Source: Nitzschia sp. pyKryTriq1 (lineage: Eukaryota > Bacillariophyta > Bacillariophyceae > Bacillariales > Bacillariaceae). Taken from it: 64,000 nt of DNA. The notes beneath the pieces are model-generated. The model saw nothing but the letters and a program-made list of their open reading frames with translations. It searched no databases and was not told where the DNA came from. Shown piece after piece: positions 53,057 to 63,483 of this stretch. Positions within the stretch are counted from its first letter, which is position 1; every line of letters begins with the position of its first letter. Made by a program: the position numbers and the translations under genes. Location: positions 4,626,120 through 4,690,119 of the forward strand of contig OY101115.1 of NCBI GenBank assembly GCA_956465555.1, written 5' to 3'.

Positions 53057-53823
53057 CTAGCAAGTACTTCGAACGGGCAGTCTCAAGCTCTTGGTGTTCT
53101 TCTTTTGGGAAAGTAGCAAGAGACTATCACGGTGCCCAGCAGTCATCACCAGCAAATTCCCCCCACATCTCGTGGGCGAAGAAGAAGAAGAAGTAGCGCT
53201 CCATCGACCGGCACCAGCGCTGGAGCTCAGTGGTGGAGGTCGGTCTATATCAATAGACTTTTTCTTAGTATTCTTGCACCTGGTGGTGGTGGCGGTGGAC
53301 GAAGATATAGCGCAACGAGACAGTGATTCTACTACTTCTGCGGATGCCAGTTTGTCGGACCGAATTCTCGCTTCTTCTTGGGCCTCTTTCCAAGTCTTTT
53401 GGTACGCGCTAGAGATCAAGGTTCCATCAGTAACGTGCACCACAAAACGGCGTATACGCCTGCGTTTCTTCGCTGCCGTCGATGGGATCGTACCGAACAG
53501 GAGGTTTCCAATCCGAGCAGGGAGTCGTTGGGAGGAGGAGTGGATCGCTTCGATTGAATCAGCAGCTCTTCGTCTCGCTTGGCCATTGCTTTATAATCTC
53601 GAGACGTGTACCAAATATCCGACAGCTGGACCGCAGACTCGTCGTAATCGGCATGTAGAGGGACCAGATACGAAACCTTGACGACCTTTACCGCGGAATT
53701 GAAGTGGACGTAGGTAGTCGTACCACTGGTTTCTTGGTGCAGCGGTCGTTGCCGTTTTCTCATTGGACTACTACAAGCAGTAGATGTAGTCGAAGTATTG
53801 GAAGAATTGGTTGTAATGATCAT
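53057..53823 (-). pseudogene. Frameshifted paralogue of the gene at 61008-61796
   Basis: The first half reads 'MRKRQRPL', 'VVKVSYLVPLHADYDESAVQ', 'DIWYTSRDYKAMAKRDEELL' and 'DSLLGLET', matching the intact gene. Near 53440 the frame runs into a stop ('VLWCTLLMEP'). Similarity resumes in another frame as 'KTWKEAQEEARIRSDKLASA', then 'PPPLSSSAGAGRW' and 'GHRDSLLLLSQKKNTKSLRL'. A one-base change in the TTTT at about 53440 explains the shift, and the stretch matching 'AAQEEVRREVEAGDRQEL' is absent. It may be a pseudogene, or a gene with a small sequence error. Confidence 0.7.
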
Positions 53824-54766
53824 GGTTGTAACTACTAGTACTCGTACTTTGGAAAATATTATTTTTGTGAGCCCGATTTTGTGATTTCGGATTCTAGCTG
53901 TGCGTGGCAATTGAGAAACGCCGTTCTTGAATTTTAATTACTACTTGGACACCGACCACGCCCCGGGAGCCTATGTGTTGCTTCGCACTCTATTTAACGT
54001 AAATAGAGATGATGATGATGATGATTCTACGATTATTTCCTTGCTTTTTATTTCCCCGCATTTTCAATTCACGATCACGACTACCGGTACGGTACTTGTA
54101 CAACAGGCGCTGTACTCTTACAGTACCGGTACAGTCGTGCCCGAGATTCGATGCATGGTAAGTATGTGAGTCAGAACCCACTAAATGAAATGGGTGAACC
54201 ATTCGAGAATTCCCTTTTTTTGACCCAAGTACTACCTGCGTGACAGGTGTACCGGTACCAGGTACGGTACACATACGCCTCGGGTAACCACCACCATCAT
54301 CATTATGACGAGTGTTGTCTTTGTTGGGCCTTTCGCCGGCCGAGAGGCCATTTTTTAAGAAATTCGGATTCATTCGTCTGTACTTGGTACGCTTAAGCTC
54401 GGCCGCGATGATCGATCCTCGACAACCGTTCATCTGAGCCAACGGTCTGACTGTCTGGCCGTTCCAGCAGCAACCTCCCAAGATTATTATGAGAAGATCG
54501 CGAATGAATGATATCATTATGATGTCAGCAGTTACGTGTTGGTGTTCTCATGCAGCACAACATCGCATCCATCATTCCCATCATCATCTGCCATCTGTCT
54601 GTGTATCCCACGCATAAGAAAGATACGACGACGGGTTGTTCCTGGTCTTCCGGTATCATCATTATATCTCGAGACTGTATTTCTTCACCACTTTCACTTC
54701 TCATCGTTCGCTTAGGAGCTACAGTACAGTACAGTACTACAGTACGGACAGTATCAAAATAATAGT
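53824..54766. other. Intergenic DNA before the 6PGL gene
   Basis: No gene is seen. GTACCGGTAC words (about 54083-54130, 54250-54270) and a (GAT)n run at about 54008-54024 are present. Confidence 0.5.
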
Positions 54767-57700
54767 ATGACTACCGCTGACCTGCTCGTTGCCAAAACCC
54801 AAGCCAATGTGGCCGAGGCGTTGTGTCAATCGATTGTGTCCATCGCTGACGAGACCCTTCAGAACAAGTCCTCCTTTTCGATTGCGTTGAGCGGGGGGAG
54901 CTTGCCGAGCTTTCTCGCCGCCTTGCCTCTCGCCTTTGAAAAGGCGCAAGTGGATCCGCAGTGGTCGAAGTGGCACGTCTTTTTGGCGGACGAACGATGC
55001 GTGCCACTTTCTAGCGAGGACTCTAATCTCGCCGCCATTCAAGGACACTTTTTACACTTGACATCCATTCCAACCTCTCAAATTCACGGAATCAATCAAG
55101 ACTTGTTGTTGTTGTTGTTGGCGGCGGCGCAGAAGCATGACGGCGAAAACAACATCGACAAAATTGCCGAGGACTACCAAGCCACGTTGGAACGTGTGCT
55201 GAAGGAGTTAACGCCGTGTTCGGATACAACCTACTCGTTTTTGGATTTGGCCGTTCTTGGATTCGGTCCCGATGGACACACTTGCAGCTTGTTTCCCAAT
55301 CATCCACTACTGGAAGAAGACACGAAGTGGGTCGCTGCGATTACGGATTCACCCAAACCACCATCGGATCGCATCACATTAACGTTTCCCTTTCTCAATC
55401 AATGTACTCACAACGTGATCATCTGTGGAGCCGGTTCCAGCAAGCGCCCGATCGTCGAACAGGTCTTTCAGCCCCATGATATTTATCCACTTCATTCGAG
55501 TCGTCAAGAAGAATATTCCAACAAGGAGATTCTTGCAGCCTATTATACGGCATCCATTTCGCACTCGCCGCCACCACCGTTCCCATGTGCCATGGTACAC
55601 CCCATGAAAAGCTTGACGTGGATCCTCGATTCGGATGCTATTCCATCCAGCTGGGGACTCTTGTCAAATGTTGTGGCAGAAGTTGATGTCTTTCCCACCA
55701 AGTCGGATGTGGGTACGGAGCTTTGTCGTCAAATTGTAGCCATTTGTCAGCAATCGATTCAACAGAGGAACATCTTTTCCATCGCACTAAGTGGAGGCAG
55801 CCTTCCAGCTCTCCTCTCGAAACTTCCCGAGACGTTTCGCCAAATGAATGTACCGCCGCATTATGAGAAATGGCACATTGTCATGGCGGATGAACGAGGG
55901 GTGCCGGAATCGCATCCGGATTCCAATCTACGTGCCATCAAGCGCTCTTTTTTGACACAAGTGGGAGTTTCGGTTCCAGCACGACAAGTCCATGGAATCG
56001 ACAATGTGTCCTTGGGCGAATCCATCCAAGTGGCAGCCTTGAGCTATCAAACCACACTACTTTCGGTCCTAGAATTGTGTGAAGGAGGGTTATTGGATTT
56101 GGTCTTGCTGGGATTTGGGGAAGACGGCCACACCTGTAGTCTCTTTCCGAATCATCCACTGCTGCTCGAACGAGAGGCCTACGTCGCAGCCTTGACGGAC
56201 TCGCCCAAACCTCCTTCTTATCGCATCACGTTCACCCTTCGAACGCTGAATGAACGTTCGAGAAATATTTTGTTTTGTGGAACGGGAGAGTCGAAAAGTC
56301 CTATTCTTCATGAAATCCTACAAGGGGCCTATCATCGCACTACCACCAGTGATATCAACGACAAGGAGGAGGAGGAGGACGGGCATCACCACCACCAGAG
56401 ACTCGAAGCCAATGTCTATCCCAAATTTCCTTGTGGGATGGCACGACCCAAGGAACGACTAGTCTACCTTGCGGACGCCGCCGCCATGAAACAAGTATTT
56501 GTCGCTTCGAGTGAAGAGTCGGCGGAACACGACGAGGAAACCAATACCGGTCCCAGACTCGTTGCTCGACGAGGCTCCTCCGTGTTGCCCAAACCCGCCA
56601 TTGCCAAGCTGTACGTCCACTCTCACCAAGCAGACGTCGGTGCTGAATTGTGCGCTCAGATTGTGCGATACGCAGCCACGGCGATTGCAGAACGCAGCGC
56701 TTTTACAGTCGCCTTGAGTGGAGGATCCTTGCCTGGTATGCTGTCAAAGCTTCCACAAGCCTTCGCGGACGCAGGCGTAGACCCCCACTATCACATGTGG
56801 CACGTCTTGCTGGCGGACGAGCGATGTGTTCCCGAAGATCATCCCGAATCCAACATGCATGCACTAAATCGATATCTCTTGGGAGATCTTTACGAGCGGA
56901 TCCCCCACCAACACATTTATGGCTTGGATCAAGTCTCGCTGGCAGAGTCTCCTCAAGTTGCCGCCCAGGACTACGAGCGTAAGGTTAAAACCGCTCTGGG
57001 ATCATCCGGTGGCATGTTGGACCTGGCCGTTTTGGGATTTGGTCCCGATGGACACACTTGCAGTTTGTTCCCCAACCATCCGCTACTGAAAGAAGACACG
57101 AAATGGGTCGCTGCCATTACGGATTCACCCAAAGCACCGTCAAACCGCATTACCATGACCTTTCCCTTGTTGAATCAGCATACTCGCAACGTACTGTTTT
57201 GTGGTACGGGCAACTCCAAGAGTGCGATCCTACGGGACATTTTCCCCTCCATCAAGGCCAAGGGACTCCACATGGAAATGGATCTAGTACCAACAAAGTA
57301 TCCTTGCTCCATGATTCGACCTCAAGGCGACTTGGTATACATTGTCGATGAAGGCTCCATGGAGAAAGTGCTGGACTGCGATCCTACTGCGCCACCCGCC
57401 CAATTCGCCAAGGTTTTAGTTGCCAAGAACAAAGAAGCCCTTCCCGATCGAGTGCTCCCCTTGTTGGTTCAACAGTCGCAAAAGGCAATTCGAGAACGCG
57501 GCATCTTTACCATTGCACTTTCCGGCGGGTCGATTCCTCAACTTTTATCGGGGCTGGCGGACGCCTTTCGACACTTGGGCATCGTTCCTCAATGGGACAA
57601 GTGGCATGTACTCTTGGCCGACGAGCGTTGCGTGCCCGGCTCCGACCCTGACTCGAATATGGGCGCCCTTCGAAGTCACCTCTTGGACTTTATTAACATT

Positions 57701-58210
57701 CCTCCTTCCCAAATATATGGGATTGACGAGTCGAAACTTGTTGCATCATCGACACAAGACCAAGCGCGAGATTACGAAGCCAAGGTTCGAAAAGTCCTGG
57801 CCCGCTCCGATGGTGTGCTCGACGTGGCGCTTCTCGGATTTGGACCCGATGGTCACACCTGTTCATTATTTCCAGGGCGGGAGCAGTTGCAGGAACGTCT
57901 TCGTTGGGTGACAGGGATCGATGATTCTCCCAAACCTCCTTCGAAGCGCATCACATTGACTTTGGGACTACTGAACGAATGGACTCGAACTATTATTTTC
58001 TGTGGCGCCGGCGAAAGCAAGGAGCCGGTATTGAGCAAAGTCTTTCAAGAAGTCCAAGGTCGGCATGGAACGGACATTTACGTCAAAATTCAAAACGACC
58101 CTCCTCCCTTCCCCTGTGCGATGGTGACCCCACAGACTCATCTCTTTTGGGTAGTTGATGCAGCCGCCATGCCCAGCAGGCATCTGCTGCTCCCGCAAGC
58201 CCCTCCGTAA
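54767..58210 (+). CDS. Four-domain 6-phosphogluconolactonase polypeptide
   Basis: One uninterrupted ORF of 1147 aa contains four consecutive 6PGL domains. Each begins with 'ALSGGS(L/I)P' (about residues 40, 340, 649, 917). Each continues with 'W..LADER.VP...DSN' and the catalytic-loop motif 'GFGPDGHTCSLFP' (166, 449 as GFGEDGHTCSLFP, 757, 1025), then a 'DSPKPPS.RIT.T' segment and 'FPCAM..P'. A normal 6PGL is 230-290 aa with one domain; it hydrolyses 6-phosphogluconolactone in the oxidative pentose phosphate pathway and yields NADPH-supporting flux. All four domains keep the His of DGH and the Arg of DER. Domains 1 and 3 are closest around 'LFPNHPLL-EDTKWVAAITDSPK', suggesting unequal exchange. 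There is no targeting peptide, so a cytosolic location is likely. Confidence 0.93.
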   Translation: MTTADLLVAKTQANVAEALCQSIVSIADETLQNKSSFSIALSGGSLPSFLAALPLAFEKAQVDPQWSKWHVFLADERCVPLSSEDSNLAAIQGHFLHLTSIPTSQIHGINQDLLLLLLAAAQKHDGENNIDKIAEDYQATLERVLKELTPCSDTTYSFLDLAVLGFGPDGHTCSLFPNHPLLEEDTKWVAAITDSPKPPSDRITLTFPFLNQCTHNVIICGAGSSKRPIVEQVFQPHDIYPLHSSRQEEYSNKEILAAYYTASISHSPPPPFPCAMVHPMKSLTWILDSDAIPSSWGLLSNVVAEVDVFPTKSDVGTELCRQIVAICQQSIQQRNIFSIALSGGSLPALLSKLPETFRQMNVPPHYEKWHIVMADERGVPESHPDSNLRAIKRSFLTQVGVSVPARQVHGIDNVSLGESIQVAALSYQTTLLSVLELCEGGLLDLVLLGFGEDGHTCSLFPNHPLLLEREAYVAALTDSPKPPSYRITFTLRTLNERSRNILFCGTGESKSPILHEILQGAYHRTTTSDINDKEEEEDGHHHHQRLEANVYPKFPCGMARPKERLVYLADAAAMKQVFVASSEESAEHDEETNTGPRLVARRGSSVLPKPAIAKLYVHSHQADVGAELCAQIVRYAATAIAERSAFTVALSGGSLPGMLSKLPQAFADAGVDPHYHMWHVLLADERCVPEDHPESNMHALNRYLLGDLYERIPHQHIYGLDQVSLAESPQVAAQDYERKVKTALGSSGGMLDLAVLGFGPDGHTCSLFPNHPLLKEDTKWVAAITDSPKAPSNRITMTFPLLNQHTRNVLFCGTGNSKSAILRDIFPSIKAKGLHMEMDLVPTKYPCSMIRPQGDLVYIVDEGSMEKVLDCDPTAPPAQFAKVLVAKNKEALPDRVLPLLVQQSQKAIRERGIFTIALSGGSIPQLLSGLADAFRHLGIVPQWDKWHVLLADERCVPGSDPDSNMGALRSHLLDFINIPPSQIYGIDESKLVASSTQDQARDYEAKVRKVLARSDGVLDVALLGFGPDGHTCSLFPGREQLQERLRWVTGIDDSPKPPSKRITLTLGLLNEWTRTIIFCGAGESKEPVLSKVFQEVQGRHGTDIYVKIQNDPPPFPCAMVTPQTHLFWVVDAAAMPSRHLLLPQAPP

Positions 58211-58728
58211 AGTTCTCTCTACTAGCGAGCTAGTGTACTACTAGCTGGTAGAGAGTACTGTACTCGTACCACCACTACTACTAGTATATTAGGCAGTTGC
58301 ACTTCTATTCCTCAAACTACTACTACTACTTCTAGCTCGCTAGCTAGTACTACTAGTAGAGTAGACTAATTGTGCAGTCGGATAGTCTTGACCCGAGAGT
58401 GCAGGAGTACTTGTACTATTTTCACGCTATTCTTCCGCAACCGGTGCCAGCCCCGCGCACCTCGCCGCTAATAGCTAATACAGTACACGTACGAGCTCAT
58501 CATGACGTCACCAGAAGATTGTCAAAAACGCGCGCGCGCAAAAACAACAAAAGATACACTTCTTACTACTTCTACAACGTACCGTATCTTGGAAAAGTCG
58601 TCGAGAGTGATGAGAAGAAGGAATTCAAAGAAGCAAAGAAGCAGTAGATGATAGGCAGAGGAGAACACTCAAAGTTGACACAACGAAGCCAAAGAACAAG
58701 CACAAGCAACAACGACCAACGACAAACC
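58211..58728. other. Upstream region of the sulfotransferase-like gene
   Basis: CTAGTAG words (58220-58365), a CGCGCGCGC run at about 58530-58538 and the TGACGTCA site at 58503-58510 are visible. No gene is seen. Confidence 0.5.
58503..58510. promoter_or_regulatory. TGACGTCA (CRE/bZIP-type) site
   Basis: A perfect 8-base palindrome lies 219 bp upstream of the start codon at 58729. TGACGTCA is a bZIP target and matches diatom CO2-cAMP elements; a role here is inference. Confidence 0.4.
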
Positions 58729-59574
58729 ATGGCAGAAGATTCTAAAGCAACACCTACCACGAAAGCTAAAGGTGATGTTGGTCGTGGTGACGGCGGCTTG
58801 GCAATTATTGGAGCGGGTTATGGAAGAACGGGCACCGCTTCGATGCAAGAAGCCTTGAATCTCCTGGGATTCGGGCCGTGTTATCACATGAAAGAAGTCT
58901 TCAAGGATCCCAACGGAGTTTCCAAATGGGATCAAGTTGGCCTTGAATTTGACAACAAGAAGAAGGAAAACGTAGTAGCAGTAGACTGGGACGATATCTT
59001 TCATGGCTACAAATCGACCGTGGATTTCCCGGCGGCCCCCTATTACAAGGAACTATTCAACAAGTATCCGAATGCCAAAGTCATTCTCAACGTACGCGAC
59101 CCGGAAAAATGGTGGGGAAGTTATGCGGAAACGATTAGCCCTAGCCCGCCCCTTTGGAGGGTCATTTATACCATTACCGGGCAAAGAAGTTTTCAGTGGG
59201 ATCGAATGGTGGAAAATTGTGTGTACAAACCGATTGCAGGAAGCCGCGCCAATGCTCGGCAAAAGGAGGCGGCGATTGCCGGATTTAACCGACACAACGA
59301 ACAAGTCAAGGCCACCATTCCCGCTGACAAACTTCTGGTATTTGAAGTAAAAGAAGGATGGGGACCACTCTGCCAATTTCTAGGCTGCCCCGTTCCTCCC
59401 AAAGATACTCCCTTTCCACACACCAACGATACGGCCCAGTTCAAGAAATTCATTGCGATCCGCAAGAAAAAGGCCCTGGCGATACTGGCGGCAGAAGTCA
59501 CACTGGTCATAGTAGTGGCGGGTTTCTTGTTGTGGGCGCGTGATGGAGGAAGAAATAAGTCGAAATCATACTAG
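58729..59574 (+). CDS. Sulfotransferase-like (Sulfotransferase_4 type) protein with C-terminal membrane anchor
   Basis: A 281-aa product starts at 58729, whose context (aaaccATGGC) is better than the in-frame upstream ATG at 58648. The motif 'GAGYGRTGTASMQEALNLLGFG' (about residue 28) is the phosphosulfate-binding P-loop of this sulfotransferase-related family. Later 'KVILNVRDPEKWWGSYAETI' matches the 3'-phosphate-binding R-D-P/S segment. 'VFEVKEGWGPLCQFLGCPVP' and 'FPHTNDTAQF' follow, typical of the family end. A hydrophobic segment ('ILAAEVTLVIVVAGFLLWA') with a basic tail anchors the C-terminus. Members are assumed to move sulfate from PAPS to small molecules or glycans; the acceptor is unknown. 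Confidence 0.85.
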   Translation: MAEDSKATPTTKAKGDVGRGDGGLAIIGAGYGRTGTASMQEALNLLGFGPCYHMKEVFKDPNGVSKWDQVGLEFDNKKKENVVAVDWDDIFHGYKSTVDFPAAPYYKELFNKYPNAKVILNVRDPEKWWGSYAETISPSPPLWRVIYTITGQRSFQWDRMVENCVYKPIAGSRANARQKEAAIAGFNRHNEQVKATIPADKLLVFEVKEGWGPLCQFLGCPVPPKDTPFPHTNDTAQFKKFIAIRKKKALAILAAEVTLVIVVAGFLLWARDGGRNKSKSY

Positions 59575-61007
59575 TAGTAGTAGTAGCTAATAGAGGATGA
59601 GAGGCTTTCTTTTCCTACTATATAATAGCATTATACATACTAGTACTAGCAATAGCAATATGAATATCTATTTTACGTAGTCCTTTGGTAGCCATTCCCT
59701 AGTACTACATACACCTCTCTTTTGATTCGACATCAACAATAATTCTACTGGTAGTACTAGCGACTCGTCTTTAGAGCAAAGAATGATACGTTGCTGTTGC
59801 GCATGGAGGAGGATTACGACTACTTGATGACACAACTAGTACAACTAGTACTGTTGGACGTATTCATAGCCTACCTCATGGTACATCCTCGTCATACTAC
59901 CTGGTACTACTACTAGCGATTGCTAATAAAGTCATCTCTCTGAAAGGAGAAAGTACTAGTAGACTAGAGTGGTGGAACTAATCATCGATCATGGGCCATG
60001 ATCAGAGGAAGACTAGTAGTAGTAATACTGGTAGTAGAGAGTGATAGTTCGGACCCCGGGTACTAGTATTCTGAATCATATACCTTTGAAGGCAATCTAC
60101 TTGTAGTACTAATAGCTAGTACAGTAGTCGTTTCGCAGAATCTACTACTGTTGTTGTTGTTGTTGTTAACTGTCTCCAGTCCCATTGAGCGTGGTTAGAA
60201 CGGGATATCAATCCCACCAGAGGCTCGCAGGCACTTAGACTAGACTACTAAGTGCGTTCTTATACTACCTACTCCTGTTCCCCATCGGATTCCTAGGTCA
60301 TGGCCTCCGTCTTACTGGTGTTAGTCTTTAGTCCTACCCCGAAATTTCAAGTCTCGGTCCCCGCCTCGCCGGTTACCGCCTGGACGCTTATGTGCGTGAC
60401 GAACCAAACCAGGTCCCATCATATTATTGAACCAAACCATCCACAATATCTACAAGGGCTGATATACATTTCATCGACTTTATAAGGACCAACCGGTAGT
60501 AGTAGTACCAGCAGGCAGGATCATAGACATGGCCTACAGGAGTATCAAAGTAGTAGTACCAAAGTACTACCGGTAGCGGGGTTTCTCATCATGATCGGTC
60601 GGTCGTGCGTCGGCCATTATTTTGTCGGCATCAAATTCCAAATAAAAATACACCCTCGGTACTTCGGAGTTTCTTTGTCTCTGACGCACGCATAGGAGGC
60701 GAGCCGAGGGATCTATTTTCCCGTTGTTCTCTCATTTCTCATTTCCGGAAAAAAAATACGGGACCCGGGGGAAAGAATCCTCGATTCTGAAGAAAGGAGA
60801 AAGTGGTGGAATGATGAATCATCATCATCATCATCGATCATCGATACTACTAGTAGTAGTAGTAGAATAATGTACCTTTAGTAGAAGCCCCTACTACGGT
60901 ACTATAATAATATGTTATAAGAGAAACTGCTGAAAAATGATTGTTCAAAACTAGAAAGTAGAAGTAGTGTGCGAGTAGTAGTACTAATCGTAGTTGTAGC
61001 TACTCCA
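59575..61007. other. 1.4-kb gene-free stretch
   Basis: Dense CTAGTAG, GTACTAGTA and TACCGGTAG words, a (GTT)n run at about 60148-60166, and (ATC)n at about 60819-60835. Short frames at 60300 and 60605 show no protein character. Confidence 0.55.
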
Positions 61008-61796
61008 CTAGTAGCAGGCACTTCGGATGGGTAGTCTCAAGCCAGCCGTGTTCTTGTGCGTCGCTAGGAGTGCGAGACTATCCCGGTGTCCTGACAAACT
61101 GTGCCTCCTCATGCCTGCTGCTCCTGGAGAATTGGAAGAAGCAGCAGCCTCCCAACGACCTGCGCCAGCGCTGGAGCTCAATGGTGGAGGGCAATCAATG
61201 TCGAGGCTGCAGGTTCGCTTCTTGACAACAAGAGAAGTAGTCTTCTTCTTCTTCTTGCCGACAGCACCACGAGCCAAAGATTCGGCTTGAGCGGACGCCA
61301 GTTTGAAGGCTCGCAAGCGAGCTTCTTCCTGTGCCTCATGCGAAGACTCTTGATACTTTCCGGAAATCATGAGGAGTTCTTGACGATCGCCAGCTTCGAC
61401 TTCTCGTCGGACCTCTTCTTGTGCCGCCAATACAGCATCGATTCCTGCATTCATTCGCTCTCGACGGTAAGCTCGTACGGCATGCGTCTCGAGTCCGAGA
61501 AGGGAATCTTTCTTGGTGCTGCTGCTGGACGACGATGATCCTCGGTGCTGGTGAGATCGGATGAGTTCATTGTCTCGTCGAGTCATTGATTTGTACTCTC
61601 GTGATGTGTACCAAATATCCGATTGCTGGACGGCTGTCTCATCGTAGTCAGCGTGGAGAGGGACCAAGTATGCAACGTGAACGACCTTGACCGTTCGGTT
61701 GAATTGAACCGATCGAGGAGGAGGAGCTTCTTCATGTTGTTGTTCTCTTTGCCGTTTTCGCATGGTAGTGCTTGTATGAGTAATAGTGCTCGACAT
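61008..61796 (-). CDS. Hypothetical protein of a small local family (intact member)
   Basis: A 262-aa product starts at 61796 (M-S-S-T-I-T); the open frame upstream is Ile-rich and doubtful. The core reads 'VKVVHVAYLVPLHADYDETA', 'SDIWYTSREYKSMTRRDNEL', a Ser run, 'DSLLGLETHAVRAYRRERMN', a Glu/Ala-rich helix ('QEEVRREVEAGDRQELLMIS', 'ESSHEAQEEARLRAFKLASA'), a Lys run and 'CPPPLSSSAGAGRW' ... 'GHRDSLALLATHKNTAGLRL'. This layout recurs in many diatom proteins of unknown function (recollection). The frameshifted paralogue at 53057 keeps the same ends, so 'DIWYTSR-YK', 'LLGLET' and 'SSAGAGRW' are the conserved signatures. No enzyme motif is seen. Confidence 0.75.
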   Translation of the reverse strand: MSSTITHTSTTMRKRQREQQHEEAPPPRSVQFNRTVKVVHVAYLVPLHADYDETAVQQSDIWYTSREYKSMTRRDNELIRSHQHRGSSSSSSSTKKDSLLGLETHAVRAYRRERMNAGIDAVLAAQEEVRREVEAGDRQELLMISGKYQESSHEAQEEARLRAFKLASAQAESLARGAVGKKKKKTTSLVVKKRTCSLDIDCPPPLSSSAGAGRWEAAASSNSPGAAGMRRHSLSGHRDSLALLATHKNTAGLRLPIRSACY

Positions 61797-62697
61797 GATC
61801 ATGATATTATGGTTGGAGATAGTGGTGATGATTAAGATGATTATGATGATGTCGAAAATAATATGAGAGTGCGGCTTGCACTGACATTTCGATATCATCT
61901 TTCGATATTATTAGTTGGGCGGAATCTATCGTTCAGGTTGTTCTTGTTGCGATAGCGCAGAATAGATGGAAATTCCCCATGGAAGAATCAGAAACCGGAG
62001 AGTGGGTCCGACATTCCTTCAAATAAATTAAATAGCCCTTTGGTATAGACAAAATCTGAGTTCAAATTCTGGCTTATGTGAGGCGAAGGGGATAAGTAGA
62101 AGGATCAAATGCAAATTAATCTTGTATTTAACGATTCTGATCGGATCGACGAATGGAACATGCTTTGACGGGCGTTTCACTACCTGGTCATTGATCCTTA
62201 AATGGCCCCTATGACGTCGTGTTCGGAATATGGATAGGACCAAATGCCTTGAATGACATTTTAGTGTATAACCCCATCTCAAGAATGACATTTGGGAGGT
62301 TCTTTACAAACCCGACTAGATAGATAGGGGCGCAAAATGCGATGTTCCTCCTTGCTGGGGTTTCGGCCTTGTACTCCCAACACAATAAATAAATATTTGT
62401 CTGGACCGGTACGAGCAGATAGGGCCAACTGTAGAGGTACGAACCGTACCGTGCTTGCATGCTTGTACAGTACCTTAAGGACATCATTGAGGTTGGGGAG
62501 AGAACGAATGCCGAAGAATCCGGCACTCCAATCACATCTTAATTAAAAATAAAGATCCAACCTTCTTTGGTCCGACTTCCCGATTACAACGATTACGCCG
62601 ATACGAAGTTTCTACCGTACCAGTCCTTGCTTTCCGAACCTACAAAGCCAATCAAAAAATTAGTAAAAAGTTCGCCGCGTTCGGAGTGCGTCATCAG
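61797..62697. other. Intergenic DNA, no gene seen
   Basis: Non-repetitive and AT-richer than average. Short frames on both strands show no motif. Confidence 0.45.
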
Positions 62698-63483
62698 TCA
62701 ATGCCAAAAAAATAATGACCTTTCCGTCGTGTGATGGTTGATGCTCGCGTCCCTTCTTTCACGCACGCAAGTGGGACACGTATCAAGAATTGGGTCCAGG
62801 TGTTTGAACCGCGGCACGCCTTTCATGTGCTTATGCGCATTGAACAAGTAGTAATCGCTGGGATGTCCTAAGCGCTGGTGCCAGAGCAGACGCTCGGTCT
62901 CTTGTCGAATTGCTTGAGCAGGGGTATTGGCTTGAATGTATTCGTGAAATGGCAATGTCATGATTGATCTCGGCATCATCGTGAGGTCAGATTGTAGCTT
63001 GGATAGTGCGTCTTCTTGGAAGGCATACACATGGAGCAATGATGCTTTCGCACAATCCTCGGCGAATTCTGCAGAGTCTTCTTCGGACATCTTGCTCCTC
63101 GCTTCTACACTGTATGGGGGAATAAGCTCATTCGTATAGCATTTTCCGTTTCGTAGGACTCCATGTATAATCACATCGTACGATCTCTTCATCTTGTGGA
63201 CAGCATGCATGGTAAGTGAAAGTGCCAGCTTCATAATTTTTCTTGATACTCTCGGATTCAATATGCTTCGCCGAATGACCAGCTGCACGGATGAGGTCCC
63301 GTTCGTCTGTAGCGACACGGGTTCGCCATCTACTACTACAGTATCCATGAAGTCGAAACGAATGAAGAAGTCGAAAAGAACTTCGTTTCGCGCATTCATG
63401 CATGCATGCATGCATGCATCCTTCGCCTCGTTTCCTTCGCCTCGTTCGTTTTCGCGCATCCATGATCCTTGCTGCTTGTTCAT
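62698..63483 (-). mobile_element. Ty1/copia-type retrotransposon fossil (GAG-pre-integrase part only)
   Basis: The minus strand carries 'LLWHQRLGHPSDYYLFNAH' and 'LDTCPTCVRERRD', the His/Cys zinc-binding GAG-pre-integrase segment of copia-type elements such as the diatom CoDi groups, preceded by a protease-to-integrase spacer-like region. Reverse transcriptase, RNase H, the integrase core and LTRs are not seen in the window, so this is a broken remnant. Age cannot be judged without LTRs. A (GCAT)n run lies near its upstream end at about 63399-63420. Confidence 0.75.

Noticed and set aside
62061-62075. B-box-like 'gttcaaattc' suggesting a tRNA
   Set aside because: No matching A box or acceptor-stem pairing could be found around it.
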